DNA of 64,000 nt from Sphingomonas sp. Ag1 (GTDB lineage Bacteria; Pseudomonadota; Alphaproteobacteria; Sphingomonadales; Sphingomonadaceae). Of this stretch, positions 7,663-17,285 are shown piece after piece. The DNA lies in contig NZ_LAZX01000089.1 in the NCBI RefSeq assembly GCF_000980895.1, forward strand, positions 62,001 through 126,000, given 5' to 3'. Position numbers and translations under genes: made by a program. The first letter of the stretch is position 1, and every line of letters starts with the position of its first letter. The notes below the pieces were generated by a model. It searched no databases, was not told the DNA's origin, and saw only the letters and a list, made by a program, of their open reading frames with translations.

Positions 7663-10056
7663 ATGGCGACGCTGTTTCCCGATACCATGCCCCGCCTGAC
7701 GCCGCGCGCTGCGCTGGCGACCGCGGTGGGCGCTGGCGTGTTGTCCGCGGCGTTGATCCTGTGGGTGATCGGGGACACGGCGGTTGCGACGGGCTTCCTC
7801 GCCGCGGCCATCGTGCTGGGCGGCACCCTGGTGGCGTGGCGCGCGCTGGCGCCCGAACCGCCCGCACCGGGTCCGGCGGTTGATTGGCAGCTGGTCCGCA
7901 CGCTGGCGCAGGAAAGCGATGATGCGATCGCGGTGACGGATCGTGCCGGGCGCCTTGTCTGCGCCAACGATCGTTTCGAGGAGCTGTTCGGCGGCCTGTC
8001 CGCGCCACCCGGCCTGCCGATTGGCGAAGCGGGTGTGGGTGCGCTGGCGGCTGCTGGGCGCGCCGCCTGGCGCGACGGGCGCGCGCGGGTCGAGCATGCC
8101 GAAGTCGCGGGACGGGCGATCTATTTCGACGTGCTGCGCGCGGGCCAGCGGCAGGATCTGCTGATCTGGCGCGCGGCATCGCTGATGGGGTCCGACAGCG
8201 GGCGTGCGCTCGCGGAGGCGCTGACGGGCTCGCTCGGCCGGCGACTGGCGGAATCGGGCATCATGGCCGCGCTGCTCACGCCGGACGGCCGGGTCATTGC
8301 CGCCGATCCGGTGCTGCGGATGCGTGCGATGGGGCATGCCGATGCCGCCGTGGAGGGTGCGGATTTCGCCCGCTTCCTGATCACGGATGAGCGGGGCCTG
8401 ATCCGGTTCGAGCGCGAGGGCCGCGACGGCAATCCGCTGCGGCTGGTGCAGGTGCCGTTCTCCGACATCGACGGCGCGCCGATCCTGGTCGCGCTGCTCG
8501 ATGAGGACGAGGCGCCGGTCAGCCTGGGCAGCGGAGCGGCGGCGCATATCCGTACGCTCGTGCAGCTCATGCCGCTGGGCATCGCGCTCGTCGATCGGGA
8601 CGGCCGGTTCATCGAGATGAACGACGCCTTCATCCGCGCTGCTGCCGTCGATCGCGACGCCCCGCCGCTGTATCCGGGCGACCTGGTGGTGCGTGAGGAC
8701 AAGGCCGCGGTGGCGGATGCAGTGCGCCGCTTTGCCGGCGGCGGGGCCGCCCATGTCACCGACATTGCGGTCCGTCTGCGCGATTTGCCGGAGGAACCGG
8801 TGGTGCTGTCGATCGCCGGCGCGCGGGGGCTGGGCGATGCGGCGGTGGTGCTGAGCCTCAAGGAAAACAACGAGGAATCGCGGCTGAAACGCGAAGTCGC
8901 ACAGGCGACGAAGATGCAGGCGGTCGGCCAGCTGGCCGGTGGCGTGGCGCACGATTTCAACAACATCCTGACCGCCATCATCGGTCACTGCGACCTGATG
9001 CTGATGCGCCATTCGCCGGGCGACAGCGACTATGACGACATCCAGCAGGTGCGGAACAACTCCAATCGGGCGGCGGCGTTGACGCGCCAGCTGCTCGCCT
9101 TTTCGCGCCAGCAGACGCTGCGGCCGCAGATCCTGCAACTGCCCGATGTCGTGTCCGAAGTGTCGAACCTGCTGAAGCGGCTGTTGGGCGAGATGGTCAC
9201 GCTGGAGGTGCGGCACGGGCGTAACCTGGGGCCGGTGCGCGCCGATCCCGGACAGCTGGAGCAAGTGGTCGTCAATCTGGCGGTGAATGCGCGTGACGCC
9301 ATGGCAGCGAAATATCCGCATGGCGGTGGCAAGCTGATGATCCAGACGCGGTCGGCGACAACGGCCGAGATCCGGCGCCGCGGTCCCGACGTCATGCCGG
9401 TCGGGGAATATACCGCGCTGGAGATCTCCGACACCGGCTCGGGCATAGCGCCGGACGCACTGCCCAAGATCTTCGAGCCGTTCTTCACCACCAAGGAGGT
9501 CGGCAAGGGGACGGGGCTCGGCCTGTCGACGGTCTATGGCATCGTCAAACAATCCGGCGGCTATATCTTTGCCGATTCCAAGCCGGGGCAGGGCGCGACC
9601 TTCACCATCTATCTACCGGTGCACGCCAGCGGTGAGCCGGTAGCCCCGCGGAAGGCCGCGCCAAAGGCAAAGCCCGCCGAACTCTGGGGCACCGGTACCG
9701 TGCTGCTGGTGGAAGACGAGGACATGGTGCGCGCGGTGGCGGAGCGTGCGCTGACGCGGCAGGGTTATACCGTCATCGCGGCGGAAAACGGCGAGATCGC
9801 GCTGGAGTTGATCGAGCAGCATCCGCGCCCCGATCTGCTGGTCAGCGATGTGGTGATGCCGGCGATGGATGGCCCGACGATGGCGCGGCGTATCCGGCTG
9901 CGTTACCCTGACCTGCCGATCCTGTTCATGTCCGGCTATGCCGAGGAGCAGCTGCGCCGGTCGATCGACATCGAGAATGTCGCCTTCATTCCCAAGCCGT
10001 TTTCGGTCCAGCAGCTCGCCGAAGCAGCGCGCGAGGCGCTCGGCCAGCAGGGCTGA
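7663..10056 (+). CDS. cckA: hybrid sensor kinase CckA
   Basis: CckA is the kinase/phosphatase that feeds the ChpT-CtrA cell-cycle phosphorelay. The 797 residues start with two membrane helices (about 18-62), followed by PAS-like sensor segments to about 410. The HisKA box GQLAGGVAHDFNNIL has its histidine near residue 430. The ATPase lobe follows, with VNLAVNARDAM (N box), DTGSGIAPD (G1) and GTGLGLSTVYGIVKQ (G2). The receiver starts at LLVEDEDMV with Asp near 729 in LVSDVVMPAMDG. Two short membrane helices plus PAS plus receiver is the CckA architecture, and the smpB/DUF2062 neighbourhood is usual for sphingomonads. Confidence 0.9.
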   Translation: MATLFPDTMPRLTPRAALATAVGAGVLSAALILWVIGDTAVATGFLAAAIVLGGTLVAWRALAPEPPAPGPAVDWQLVRTLAQESDDAIAVTDRAGRLVCANDRFEELFGGLSAPPGLPIGEAGVGALAAAGRAAWRDGRARVEHAEVAGRAIYFDVLRAGQRQDLLIWRAASLMGSDSGRALAEALTGSLGRRLAESGIMAALLTPDGRVIAADPVLRMRAMGHADAAVEGADFARFLITDERGLIRFEREGRDGNPLRLVQVPFSDIDGAPILVALLDEDEAPVSLGSGAAAHIRTLVQLMPLGIALVDRDGRFIEMNDAFIRAAAVDRDAPPLYPGDLVVREDKAAVADAVRRFAGGGAAHVTDIAVRLRDLPEEPVVLSIAGARGLGDAAVVLSLKENNEESRLKREVAQATKMQAVGQLAGGVAHDFNNILTAIIGHCDLMLMRHSPGDSDYDDIQQVRNNSNRAAALTRQLLAFSRQQTLRPQILQLPDVVSEVSNLLKRLLGEMVTLEVRHGRNLGPVRADPGQLEQVVVNLAVNARDAMAAKYPHGGGKLMIQTRSATTAEIRRRGPDVMPVGEYTALEISDTGSGIAPDALPKIFEPFFTTKEVGKGTGLGLSTVYGIVKQSGGYIFADSKPGQGATFTIYLPVHASGEPVAPRKAAPKAKPAELWGTGTVLLVEDEDMVRAVAERALTRQGYTVIAAENGEIALELIEQHPRPDLLVSDVVMPAMDGPTMARRIRLRYPDLPILFMSGYAEEQLRRSIDIENVAFIPKPFSVQQLAEAAREALGQQG

Positions 10057-10124
10057 CACGCAATGTCACACGATCGGCGTGTGGGGACATTGCGGGAACA
10101 GCTTGCGCGTTCTAAGGGTTGATC

Positions 10125-10469
10125 ATGACTAGCCGCGTTCTGCTCGTCGAAGATGAGCCGCTTATCGCCATGATGCTCGAGGACTTTCTCGATGCGCTGG
10201 ATCGTCAGTGTGCCGGAACGGCAGACTGCGTGGAGGCGGCGTTGCCGCTCGTGGAGGCGGGCGGCTTCGATTGCGCCATCCTCGACGTGAACCTGCGCGG
10301 GGGTGAGAAGAGCTGGCCGATCGCGGCCGCGCTGGCTGAACGCAACGTGCCGTTCGTGTTCGCCACCGGGGGTGCGGACGACATGATCGCGGAGGAATTT
10401 CGCGCCCGCCCGATCCTGCAGAAGCCGTTCACGCTGGACGGGGTGGAAAAGGCGCTCAACGCGCTCTGA
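10125..10469 (+). CDS. single-domain response regulator
   Basis: The ATG at 10125 gives 114 residues, a receiver with no output domain. The acidic pair is in LVEDEP, the phospho-acceptor Asp in CAILDVNLRGG, the switch threonine in PFVFATGG and the lysine in LQKPF. The P-F-x-F-A-T-G stretch resembles the FAT-GUY receivers known from sphingomonads and rhizobia (SdrG type), although the usual tyrosine after the glycine is replaced by glycine. It sits 68 bases after cckA. Such proteins act as phosphate shuttles or sinks; which kinase it serves cannot be told. Confidence 0.88.
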   Translation: MTSRVLLVEDEPLIAMMLEDFLDALDRQCAGTADCVEAALPLVEAGGFDCAILDVNLRGGEKSWPIAAALAERNVPFVFATGGADDMIAEEFRARPILQKPFTLDGVEKALNAL

Positions 10470-10556
10470 GGCAGCGGCCGGATATTTTCGGTCTTTCCGG
10501 CCCGCAGTAACGTTCAATGCTTGCTCGTCGGCGCCTTGCGGCATAGCGAGCGGTCC

Positions 10557-12278
10557 ATGACCCAACGTTTCGACAAGGCCCGGCTGCCCAGCCGGCATGT
10601 GTCCGTCGGCCCCGAGCGGGCGCCTCACCGCAGCTATTATTATGCGATGGGCCTGACCGAGGAAGAGATTGCCCGGCCCTTCGTGGCGCTCGCCAGCGCC
10701 GGGAATGACAGCGCGCCGTGCAACACCACGCTCGATGCGCAGGCCGATGCCGCGCGCCGCGGGGTGGAGCAGGGCGGCGGCATGCCGCGTCGTTTCAACA
10801 CGATCACCGTGACCGATGGCATCGCCATGGGCCACCAGGGCATGAAGGCGAGTCTCGTCAGCCGCGAGGTGATCGCCGATTCGGTCGAACTGTCCGTCCG
10901 GGGCCATTGCTACGACGCGATGGTCGGCTTTGCGGGATGCGACAAGTCGCTGCCGGGCATGATGATGGCGATGCTGCGCCTGAACATCCCGTCGATCTTC
11001 GTTTATGGCGGCTCGATCCTCCCAGGGCGGTTCGAGGGCCGCGACGTGACCGTGGTCGACGTGTTCGAGGTCGTCGGGCGCCATGCGGCGGGTGCCTGCC
11101 CGATCGAGGAAGTGCACGCGCTGGAGAAGGTGGCGTGCCCGGGGCATGGTGCCTGCGGCGGCCAATATACCGCCAACACCATGGCATGCGTTGCCGAAGC
11201 GATCGGTTTGTCCCTGCCGAACAGCAACATGGTGCCAGCACCTTATACGACGCGTGAGCAGATCGCGGTTGCTGCCGGTGCACAGGTGATGGAGTTGCTG
11301 GCGCGAAACATCCGCCCGCGCGACATCTGCACGCGCGAGGCGTTCGAGAATGCTGCCCGCATCGTTGCGGCGACCGGCGGGTCGACCAACGGCGCGCTTC
11401 ACCTGCCGGCGATGGCGCATGAGGCCGGCATCGAGTTCGACCTGTTCGACGTGGCCGAGATCTTCAAGTCGACGCCTTATTGCGCCGATCTGAAGCCCGG
11501 CGGCCAGTATGTGGCGAAGGATATGTACGAGGCCGGCGGCGCCTATATGCTGATGAAGTCGCTGCTCGCCGAAGGCCTGCTGCACGGCGACTGCCTGACC
11601 GTCACCGGCAAGACGCTGGGCGAGAATATCGAGCAGGTGACGTGGAACCCGGACCAGAAGGTCATCTATGACGCCAAATCGCCGATCACGCCCACGGGCG
11701 GTGTTGTTGGCCTGCGCGGCTCGCTGGCGCCGGATGGCGCGATCGTGAAGGTGGCAGGGATGCACCGCCTGCAATTCGAAGGGCCAGCGCGCTGCTTCGA
11801 CTGCGAGGAGGATGCGTTCCAGGCGGTCGAGAATCGCGAGATCCGCGAAGGTGAGGTGATCATCATCCGCTACGAAGGGCCGAAGGGCGGCCCCGGCATG
11901 CGCGAGATGCTGTCCACCACCGCGGCGCTCTATGGTCAGGGCATGGGCGAGAAGGTGGCGTTGATCACCGATGGGCGTTTCTCGGGCGCAACGCGTGGCT
12001 TCTGCATCGGGCATGTCGGCCCCGAGGCCGCGGAGGGCGGCCCGATCGCGCTGGTCGAGGACGGCGACACGATCCGCATCGATGCTGAGGCGGGCACCAT
12101 CGACCTGCTGGTCGAGGCCGACGTGCTGGAGGCGCGCCGCGCGGCCTGGCAGCCGCGTCCCACTGATTACGGGTCGGGCGCGTTGTGGCGCTATGCGCAG
12201 AACGTAGGGCCGGCGTACAAGGGAGCTGTCACGCACCCGGGAGCCGCCGCCGAAAGCCATGTCTACGCGGATATCTAG
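10557..12278 (+). CDS. ilvD: dihydroxy-acid dehydratase
   Basis: IlvD dehydrates 2,3-dihydroxy acids in valine, leucine and isoleucine synthesis and uses an Fe-S cluster and magnesium. From the ATG at 10557 it has 573 residues. Cluster cysteines are seen at 55 ([10 protein letters not shown]), in [13 protein letters not shown] and in [25 protein letters not shown] and the C-terminal G-R-F-S-G-A-T-R-G motif are also present. The last two separate IlvD/Edd enzymes from other folds, and the substrate region reads as IlvD rather than phosphogluconate dehydratase. The 3' end overlaps the next gene by 20 bases. Confidence 0.93.
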   Translation: MTQRFDKARLPSRHVSVGPERAPHRSYYYAMGLTEEEIARPFVALASAGNDSAPCNTTLDAQADAARRGVEQGGGMPRRFNTITVTDGIAMGHQGMKASLVSREVIADSVELSVRGHCYDAMVGFAGCDKSLPGMMMAMLRLNIPSIFVYGGSILPGRFEGRDVTVVDVFEVVGRHAAGACPIEEVHALEKVACPGHGACGGQYTANTMACVAEAIGLSLPNSNMVPAPYTTREQIAVAAGAQVMELLARNIRPRDICTREAFENAARIVAATGGSTNGALHLPAMAHEAGIEFDLFDVAEIFKSTPYCADLKPGGQYVAKDMYEAGGAYMLMKSLLAEGLLHGDCLTVTGKTLGENIEQVTWNPDQKVIYDAKSPITPTGGVVGLRGSLAPDGAIVKVAGMHRLQFEGPARCFDCEEDAFQAVENREIREGEVIIIRYEGPKGGPGMREMLSTTAALYGQGMGEKVALITDGRFSGATRGFCIGHVGPEAAEGGPIALVEDGDTIRIDAEAGTIDLLVEADVLEARRAAWQPRPTDYGSGALWRYAQNVGPAYKGAVTHPGAAAESHVYADI

Positions 12279-12663
12279 CGCGCTACTGGTCATGCTCGCC
12301 GCGTGCGGCGAGGCGCGACAGGACGCACCGGTTGGCGGCGAGCCGACCGCGGTTGCGAGAGGCGGCGAACAGGCCGCGGCGGCCGGACCGGCGCGGCTGC
12401 CCTGCGCGCTGGCGAACGCGGGGGCGTTTACCCCCTCGTGCACGGTGGATCGCGCCGAGCGTGATGCCGGCGTCGTCCTCACGCTGCGACACCCGGACGG
12501 TGGGTTTCGCCGGCTTCTGGTGACGGAGGATGGCCGCGGCGTTCGGGCGGCCGACGGTGCGGAGCCGGCGCAGGTCGCCTTGGTGGGCAAGAACGTGATC
12601 GAAGTGTCCGTGGCGGGTGACCGTTACCGGCTGCCCGCCAGGATCAGCGGAGAGGCGCAATGA
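12259..12663 (+). CDS. small putative lipoprotein
   Basis: This encodes 134 residues beginning with a lipoprotein signal: a charged start, a hydrophobic core and the lipobox LVMLAAC, with lipidation expected on Cys16. After a Gly/Ala/Pro linker the mature part has short beta-strand patterns, including [14 protein letters not shown] and [11 protein letters not shown]. The start lies inside the end of ilvD and its stop overlaps the ATG of nnr (ATGA), so ilvD, this gene and nnr look like one transcript. The function is unknown. Confidence 0.75.
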   Translation: MSTRISSALLVMLAACGEARQDAPVGGEPTAVARGGEQAAAAGPARLPCALANAGAFTPSCTVDRAERDAGVVLTLRHPDGGFRRLLVTEDGRGVRAADGAEPAQVALVGKNVIEVSVAGDRYRLPARISGEAQ

Positions 12664-14021
12664 TCCCGATCGATGGGCAGGCGATGCTGACGGCGGCGGA
12701 CACCCGCAAGGCTGAGGCGCGCGCTATAGCGGCGGGGGTCAGCGCCGACGAAATGATGGCGCGAGCGGGCGCAGCCGTGGCGGAGCAGGTGCGCCGGCTG
12801 GCGGCAGGCGCGGAAGTGCTGGTTCTGTGCGGGCCGGGCAACAATGGTGGCGACGGCTATGTCGCGGCCGCCGCGTTGCGCCGCGCCGGGCTGCCGGTCC
12901 GCGTGGCTACCTTTGCGCCGGCGACGACCCCGCAAGCGCGTGCCGCGCGCGAACGCTGGGGCGAGGAGGTGGAGGCCCTGGCGGAGGCGCTCCCGGCGCC
13001 GATCCTGGTCGATGCGATCTTCGGCATCGGATTGTCGCGTGCGCTGGACGAGGGGGTGTCGGGCCCGCTGCGCAGATTGATGACGGCGGCGCGGCTCACG
13101 ATTGCCGTCGATGTGCCGAGCGGGGTGTCGACGGACGATGGCGTCTGCCTCTCCGATCTGCCCCCCGCGAACCTGACGCTGGCGATGGGGGCGGTGAAGC
13201 CGGCCCATCTGCTCCAGCCTGCCGCGGCGCAGTGCGGCACGGTGCGCTTCGTCGACATTGGGCTCGAGGCGCCGAGCCGGGTGCGCGCGGCAGCAGCGCC
13301 CGTGATCGAGCCGCCCGCGGCGTCGGCGCATAAATATTCGCGCGGGATGGTTGCCGTGGTTGCGGGCGCGATGCCGGGCGCGGGGGCGCTGGCGGCCAGT
13401 GCGGCGGCGCGGGCTGGCGCCGGCTATGTCCTGCTGCTCGGCAGCGCGACCGACCGGCTGCCGCATGCGATCGTCAGGCGGCGGTTCACGGCGGAGGCGC
13501 TGGAGGATCAACGGATCGGCGCACTCGTGATTGGGCCGGGGCTGGGGCGGGACGAACGTGCCGAAGAGCGCCTAGTTGCGTCGCTCGCCAGCGGGCGACC
13601 GCTGGTGATCGATGGCGATGCCCTGCGCCTGATGGATGATCGTCGATGTGCCGGCGCCGCGATCCTCACGCCGCATGCTGGCGAGTTCGAAGCGATGTTC
13701 GGCAGGGGTTCGGGCAGCAAGATCGACCGGACCGTCGCCGCGGCAGAAAGGACCGGGGCGGTCGTCGTGCACAAGGGCCCCGACACAGTGATCGCCGCCC
13801 CGGACGGCCGGGTCATCGTTCATTCGGGCAGCAGTAGCTGGCTGTCGACGGCGGGTACCGGCGACGTGCTTGCCGGCGTGATCGGCGCGCGATTGGCGGC
13901 AGGGCTTGAGCCGATGGAGGCGGCAGTCCAAGGGGTGTGGCTTCACGCCGAGGCGGCACGACGGGCGGGAGCAGCCTTCATCGCCGACGACCTAGTGGGC
14001 CACCTGACACTCACGGCATGA
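12660..14021 (+). CDS. nnr: bifunctional NAD(P)HX epimerase/dehydratase
   Basis: Nnr repairs hydrated NADH and NADPH. The N-terminal YjeF_N epimerase domain (residues about 10-205) carries CGPGNNGGDGYVAA. The C-terminal ribokinase-like dehydratase domain (about 225-450) carries IGPGLGRD, LTPHAGEFEAMFG and the nucleotide-binding end STAGTGDVLAGVIGA. At 453 residues it is somewhat shorter than the E. coli protein of about 500. The overlap with the preceding lipoprotein stop argues for coupled translation; the combination with ilvD is probably incidental. Confidence 0.93.
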   Translation: MIPIDGQAMLTAADTRKAEARAIAAGVSADEMMARAGAAVAEQVRRLAAGAEVLVLCGPGNNGGDGYVAAAALRRAGLPVRVATFAPATTPQARAARERWGEEVEALAEALPAPILVDAIFGIGLSRALDEGVSGPLRRLMTAARLTIAVDVPSGVSTDDGVCLSDLPPANLTLAMGAVKPAHLLQPAAAQCGTVRFVDIGLEAPSRVRAAAAPVIEPPAASAHKYSRGMVAVVAGAMPGAGALAASAAARAGAGYVLLLGSATDRLPHAIVRRRFTAEALEDQRIGALVIGPGLGRDERAEERLVASLASGRPLVIDGDALRLMDDRRCAGAAILTPHAGEFEAMFGRGSGSKIDRTVAAAERTGAVVVHKGPDTVIAAPDGRVIVHSGSSSWLSTAGTGDVLAGVIGARLAAGLEPMEAAVQGVWLHAEAARRAGAAFIADDLVGHLTLTA

Positions 14022-14056
14022 CCTGCCGTGAAAACGATGATTTGTGAGTAATAGCT

Positions 14057-15238
14057 GTGATTGATGTTGATGAGATCGTGCGGGTTGCCGCCCGCGGCGA
14101 AGGCGTGACGGCGGATGGGCGCCATGTGCCCTTTGCGGCGCCCGGCGATCGCGTGCTGCCCGGCGGTGACATTGAGGCGGGGCCACATCACCAGGTGCCG
14201 CCGTGCCGTCACTTCCCCGAATGTGGCGGTTGCCAGTTGCAGCATCTGGACGACGCCAGCTGGAGCCAGTTCATCCTCGATCGGATCAGCAGTGCGTTGG
14301 CCACTCAGGGGCTGGAGGCGGCGATCCGGGCGCCGGCGCTGTCGCCACCGCGAACCAGGCGGCGTGCCACGCTTCATGCGGAAAGCTCGGGCCGGATCGG
14401 CTTTTCGATGGAGAAGAGCCATGCGATCGTTGACCTTGCCGAATGCCATGTGCTGGCGCCAGAACTGTTCGCGCTGGTCGCGCCGCTGCGGCGGCTGATC
14501 CATGTTCTGCGACCGCGCCGTCGGCTGGACGTGCATCTGACGCTGGCCGATCAGGGCGTCGACCTGCTGATCAATGGCGTGATGCCGGAGGGGCTGGCAG
14601 CGGCAGAGGCGATCACAGCGTTCGCAGAGGGTAACCGACTGGCGCGCGTGGCCTTCGACGAGGGCTACGGCCCCGAGGTGCGCTGGGAGCCGGAAGCGGT
14701 CACCATTACGCTTGGCGGCGTGCCGGTGCCGCTGCCGCCGGCGTCTTTCCTGCAGGCAACGCGCGAGGGCGAGGCGGCGCTGGTTGCCGCGGTGCGTGAG
14801 GTGGTGACCGGCGAGGGCGTCGTGGCGGACCTGTTTGCGGGGCTGGGCACCTTTGCACTGGCACTGCCCGGCAGGGTCTATGCCGCGGAGGCGGGGCGCG
14901 AGGCGATCATGGCGTTGAAGGCGGCGGCGGCGCGATCACATCGCACGGTGTTCACCGAGCATCGCGACCTGTACCGGAGGCCGCTGACCCCGGCCGAGCT
15001 TGACCGGTTCAGCGCCGTCGTGATCGATCCGCCCCGCGCCGGCGCCAAGGAGCAGGCGCAGGCACTGGCGGGATCGAAGACGCCGAAGCTCGCCTATGTT
15101 TCGTGCAATCCCAGCAGCTTCGCACGTGATGTGAAGACAATGGTCGAGGGCGGCTGGCAGATCGACTGGATCCAGCCGGTCGGCCAGTTCCGCTGGTCAA
15201 CCCATGTGGAACTGGCCGCCAGCCTGAGCCGGCGCTGA
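14057..15238 (+). CDS. 23S rRNA uracil-C5 methyltransferase, RlmD/RumA type
   Basis: This 393-residue protein, with a GTG start at 14057, is a SAM-dependent RNA m5U methyltransferase. The short N-terminal region resembles a reduced TRAM domain. Three Fe-S cysteines lie in PPCRHFPECGGCQLQH (C-x5-C-x2-C). The SAM-binding loop is VADLFAGLGTFALAL, DPPRAG is motif IV, and the catalytic cysteine is in LAYVSCNPSSFARD. The target (U747, U1939 or both) cannot be assigned by reading; the family is COG2265. It follows nnr by 35 bases on the same strand. Confidence 0.9.
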   Translation: MIDVDEIVRVAARGEGVTADGRHVPFAAPGDRVLPGGDIEAGPHHQVPPCRHFPECGGCQLQHLDDASWSQFILDRISSALATQGLEAAIRAPALSPPRTRRRATLHAESSGRIGFSMEKSHAIVDLAECHVLAPELFALVAPLRRLIHVLRPRRRLDVHLTLADQGVDLLINGVMPEGLAAAEAITAFAEGNRLARVAFDEGYGPEVRWEPEAVTITLGGVPVPLPPASFLQATREGEAALVAAVREVVTGEGVVADLFAGLGTFALALPGRVYAAEAGREAIMALKAAAARSHRTVFTEHRDLYRRPLTPAELDRFSAVVIDPPRAGAKEQAQALAGSKTPKLAYVSCNPSSFARDVKTMVEGGWQIDWIQPVGQFRWSTHVELAASLSRR

Positions 15239-15248
15239 CCGGTTGGGA

Positions 15249-16109
15249 TCAGACGTCCGCGGTCAGCCGGCCGTACAGTTCCGGCCGGCGATCGCGGAAG
15301 AAGCCGAAGGCGGCGCGGTGGCGCTTCACGCGATCAATGTCGATCGTGGCGGTAATCACGCCCTCTTCCTCGCGGCCAAGCTCCGCCAGGATGTCGCCGC
15401 GTTCGTCGCAGATGAAGCTGGTGCCGTAGAAGGTCTGATCGTGTTCGACGCCGATGCGGTTGGCCGCGACCACGGGCACGACGTTGGAGACGGCATGGCC
15501 GACCATCGCGCGCCGCCAGAGGCGTGCGGTATCCAGCGACGTGTCATGAGGTTCGCTGCCTATCGCGGTGGGATAGAACAAAACTTCCGCACCCATCAGC
15601 ATCATGGCGCGGGCGGTTTCGGGATACCATTGGTCCCAGCAGATGCCGACGCCGAGCTTCGCGCCCTTGCTTTCGGCCGGGCCGTCCCAGACCTTGAATC
15701 CGGTGTTGCCGGGGCGGAAGTAGAATTTCTCTTCATAGCCCGGGCCGTCAGGAATGTGGCTTTTACGATAGACGCCCTGCACCTTGCCGTCGGGGCCGAT
15801 CATCGCGAGGCTGTTGTAATGGTGCGGGCCATCGGCTTCGAAGAAACTGGTGGGAATAGTGACCTTTAGCTCCGATGCCAGCGACTGCATGGCAAGAACG
15901 GCGGGGTGCTCGGCCGTGGGGCGAGCGTTGGCGAACAGCCCTTCATCCTCGACCCGGCAGAAATATTCGCCCTCGAACAATTCGGGCGGGAGGATGACCT
16001 GGGCACCGCGCGACGCCGCTTCCCGAACGAGGCGGGAGACGTTGGCGATGTTGGCGTCCATGTCGGCGGAAAAGGCGAGCTGAAGCGCGGCGACGGTGAT
16101 TTCGGTCAT
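15249..16109 (-). CDS. aguB: N-carbamoylputrescine amidase
   Basis: This nitrilase-superfamily enzyme hydrolyses N-carbamoylputrescine to putrescine, carbon dioxide and ammonia in the agmatine route. I start at the ATG 16107-16109 (286 residues) since MTEITVAALQ begins the first conserved strand; upstream sequence in frame is not family-like. The Glu-Lys-Cys triad is clear: PPELFEGEYF, YRKSHIPDGPGYEEKFYF and GVGICWDQWYPE. The last motif, with WDQW, is characteristic of AguB rather than other nitrilases. No agmatine deiminase gene is adjacent in this window. Confidence 0.9.
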   Translation of the reverse strand: MTEITVAALQLAFSADMDANIANVSRLVREAASRGAQVILPPELFEGEYFCRVEDEGLFANARPTAEHPAVLAMQSLASELKVTIPTSFFEADGPHHYNSLAMIGPDGKVQGVYRKSHIPDGPGYEEKFYFRPGNTGFKVWDGPAESKGAKLGVGICWDQWYPETARAMMLMGAEVLFYPTAIGSEPHDTSLDTARLWRRAMVGHAVSNVVPVVAANRIGVEHDQTFYGTSFICDERGDILAELGREEEGVITATIDIDRVKRHRAAFGFFRDRRPELYGRLTADV

Positions 16110-16225
16110 GCGCGGCCATGTAGGAGATCGCGCCACCGGCCGCCACCCTGTCGCGAACGGCCGGCCGCCGGCGCCCGACCCGCGGCCTGCCGGCGGCCTC
16201 GCGTGCGACCGCACTGGCGACAATT

Positions 16226-16268
16226 GGCCTGTTCGCGGCCTGTCGTGGCCAGATCGCGCGAACAGGCC
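16226..16268. repeat. 12-bp inverted repeat between aguB and SDR
   Basis: GGCCTGTTCGCG at 16226-16237 is repeated in inverted form at 16257-16268, with a 19-base loop that contains another partial copy (GCGGCCTGTCGTGGCC). Four T residues follow on the plus strand. Both flanking genes read on the minus strand, where no T run follows, so this is a hairpin or palindromic element rather than a clear terminator. Confidence 0.55.
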
Positions 16269-16288
16269 GGTTTTCGCGCCAAATGCGA

Positions 16289-17071
16289 TCAATAGATCGT
16301 GTAGCCGCCGTCGATCGTGAACGTGTCGCCGGTGTGGAATCGCGAGGCATCGGAGGCGAGATAGACGGCGAGGCCGCCGAAGTCCTCCGGCTCACCCCAG
16401 CGGCGCATCGGCACGCGGGAAATGACCTTTTCATTGAAGCGGTGATTGCCCTGCGCCCGCGCCGTCATGTCGGTGGCGATCCAGCCCGGGAGGATGGCGT
16501 TGGCGCGGATGCCGTGGCGGGCATATTCGACCGCGAGGCCGCGCATCATCGGGAGCAGCGCGCCCTTGGTCGCGGCATAGGCCTGGTTGCGTGGCGCGCC
16601 GTGCACCGCGGAGGTGGAGGAGGTAGCGAGCAGCGAGCCGCCGGGATCGCCATCCTGTGCGCGGGCGACCATGTGGCGGGCGGCGGCGCGCAGCGTCCAG
16701 AACACGCCATCGAGATTGACCGCCAGCACGCGGCGCCACAGATCGGTGCTCATCGTGTCGAAGCTGTCGGCGCCTTCGCCGACGCCGGCGTTGGCGGCGA
16801 CGAAATCGAGCCGGCCGAGCGCCTCCAGCGCGCGCGCCACGCCCGCATCGACCGCCGCCTCATCCGCCACATCGACGCGGTCGACGATGATTCGGGTGCC
16901 ATGCTGCGCGAGGCGCGCCTCGGCCGCCTCGTTCTTCGCCGGATTGTTGCCCCAGATGACCACATCGGCCCCGGCCTGCGCCAGCGCATCCGCCATGCCG
17001 ATGCCGATCCCGCCATTGCCGCCGGTGATCAGCGCGGCGCGCCCGCTGAGGTCAAAGGGTGTATAGGCCAT
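16289..17071 (-). CDS. SDR family NAD(P)-dependent oxidoreductase
   Basis: This is a classical short-chain dehydrogenase/reductase of 260 residues. The dinucleotide-binding turn is TGGNGGIGIGMADAL (residues about 17-31), the NNAG-equivalent is AANAGVG, and the catalytic tyrosine and lysine are in QAYAATKGA. The C-terminal G-G-Y-T-I-Y end is of the FabG/gluconate-dehydrogenase type. A glycine pattern with W-G-N-N after strand 2 leaves the cofactor preference open. The substrate cannot be deduced. It precedes aguB on the same strand with a 179-base gap. Confidence 0.88.
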   Translation of the reverse strand: MAYTPFDLSGRAALITGGNGGIGIGMADALAQAGADVVIWGNNPAKNEAAEARLAQHGTRIIVDRVDVADEAAVDAGVARALEALGRLDFVAANAGVGEGADSFDTMSTDLWRRVLAVNLDGVFWTLRAAARHMVARAQDGDPGGSLLATSSTSAVHGAPRNQAYAATKGALLPMMRGLAVEYARHGIRANAILPGWIATDMTARAQGNHRFNEKVISRVPMRRWGEPEDFGGLAVYLASDASRFHTGDTFTIDGGYTIY

Positions 17072-17285
17072 GGTCTCTCTCTCCCATCGTTCTTGTCGCG
17101 GAGGAGCCTAGCCGCGTCGGGGGGCAGGACGCCAGATTGGAGGGCCTGTCACTTTTGGCATTGGCGCAGGCGGGCGATGCTTTTCATAGGTGGGCGTGAT
17201 GCAACAGGAACGACAAGGCGCGGAGCGGGGGGCGGATGATGCCGAGCCCCGCGTTGCGGCGACAGAGGGGGAAGAGGATTTGACC

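Noticed and set aside
5147..9552. 1010- and 715-codon minus-strand frames opposite the M13 peptidase and cckA
   Set aside because: They are antisense to two genes with intact catalytic motifs; the residues show antisense composition bias (R, H, Q, D).
9936..12590. 884-codon minus-strand frame opposite the receiver gene and ilvD
   Set aside because: It mirrors ilvD, whose Fe-S and substrate motifs are complete.
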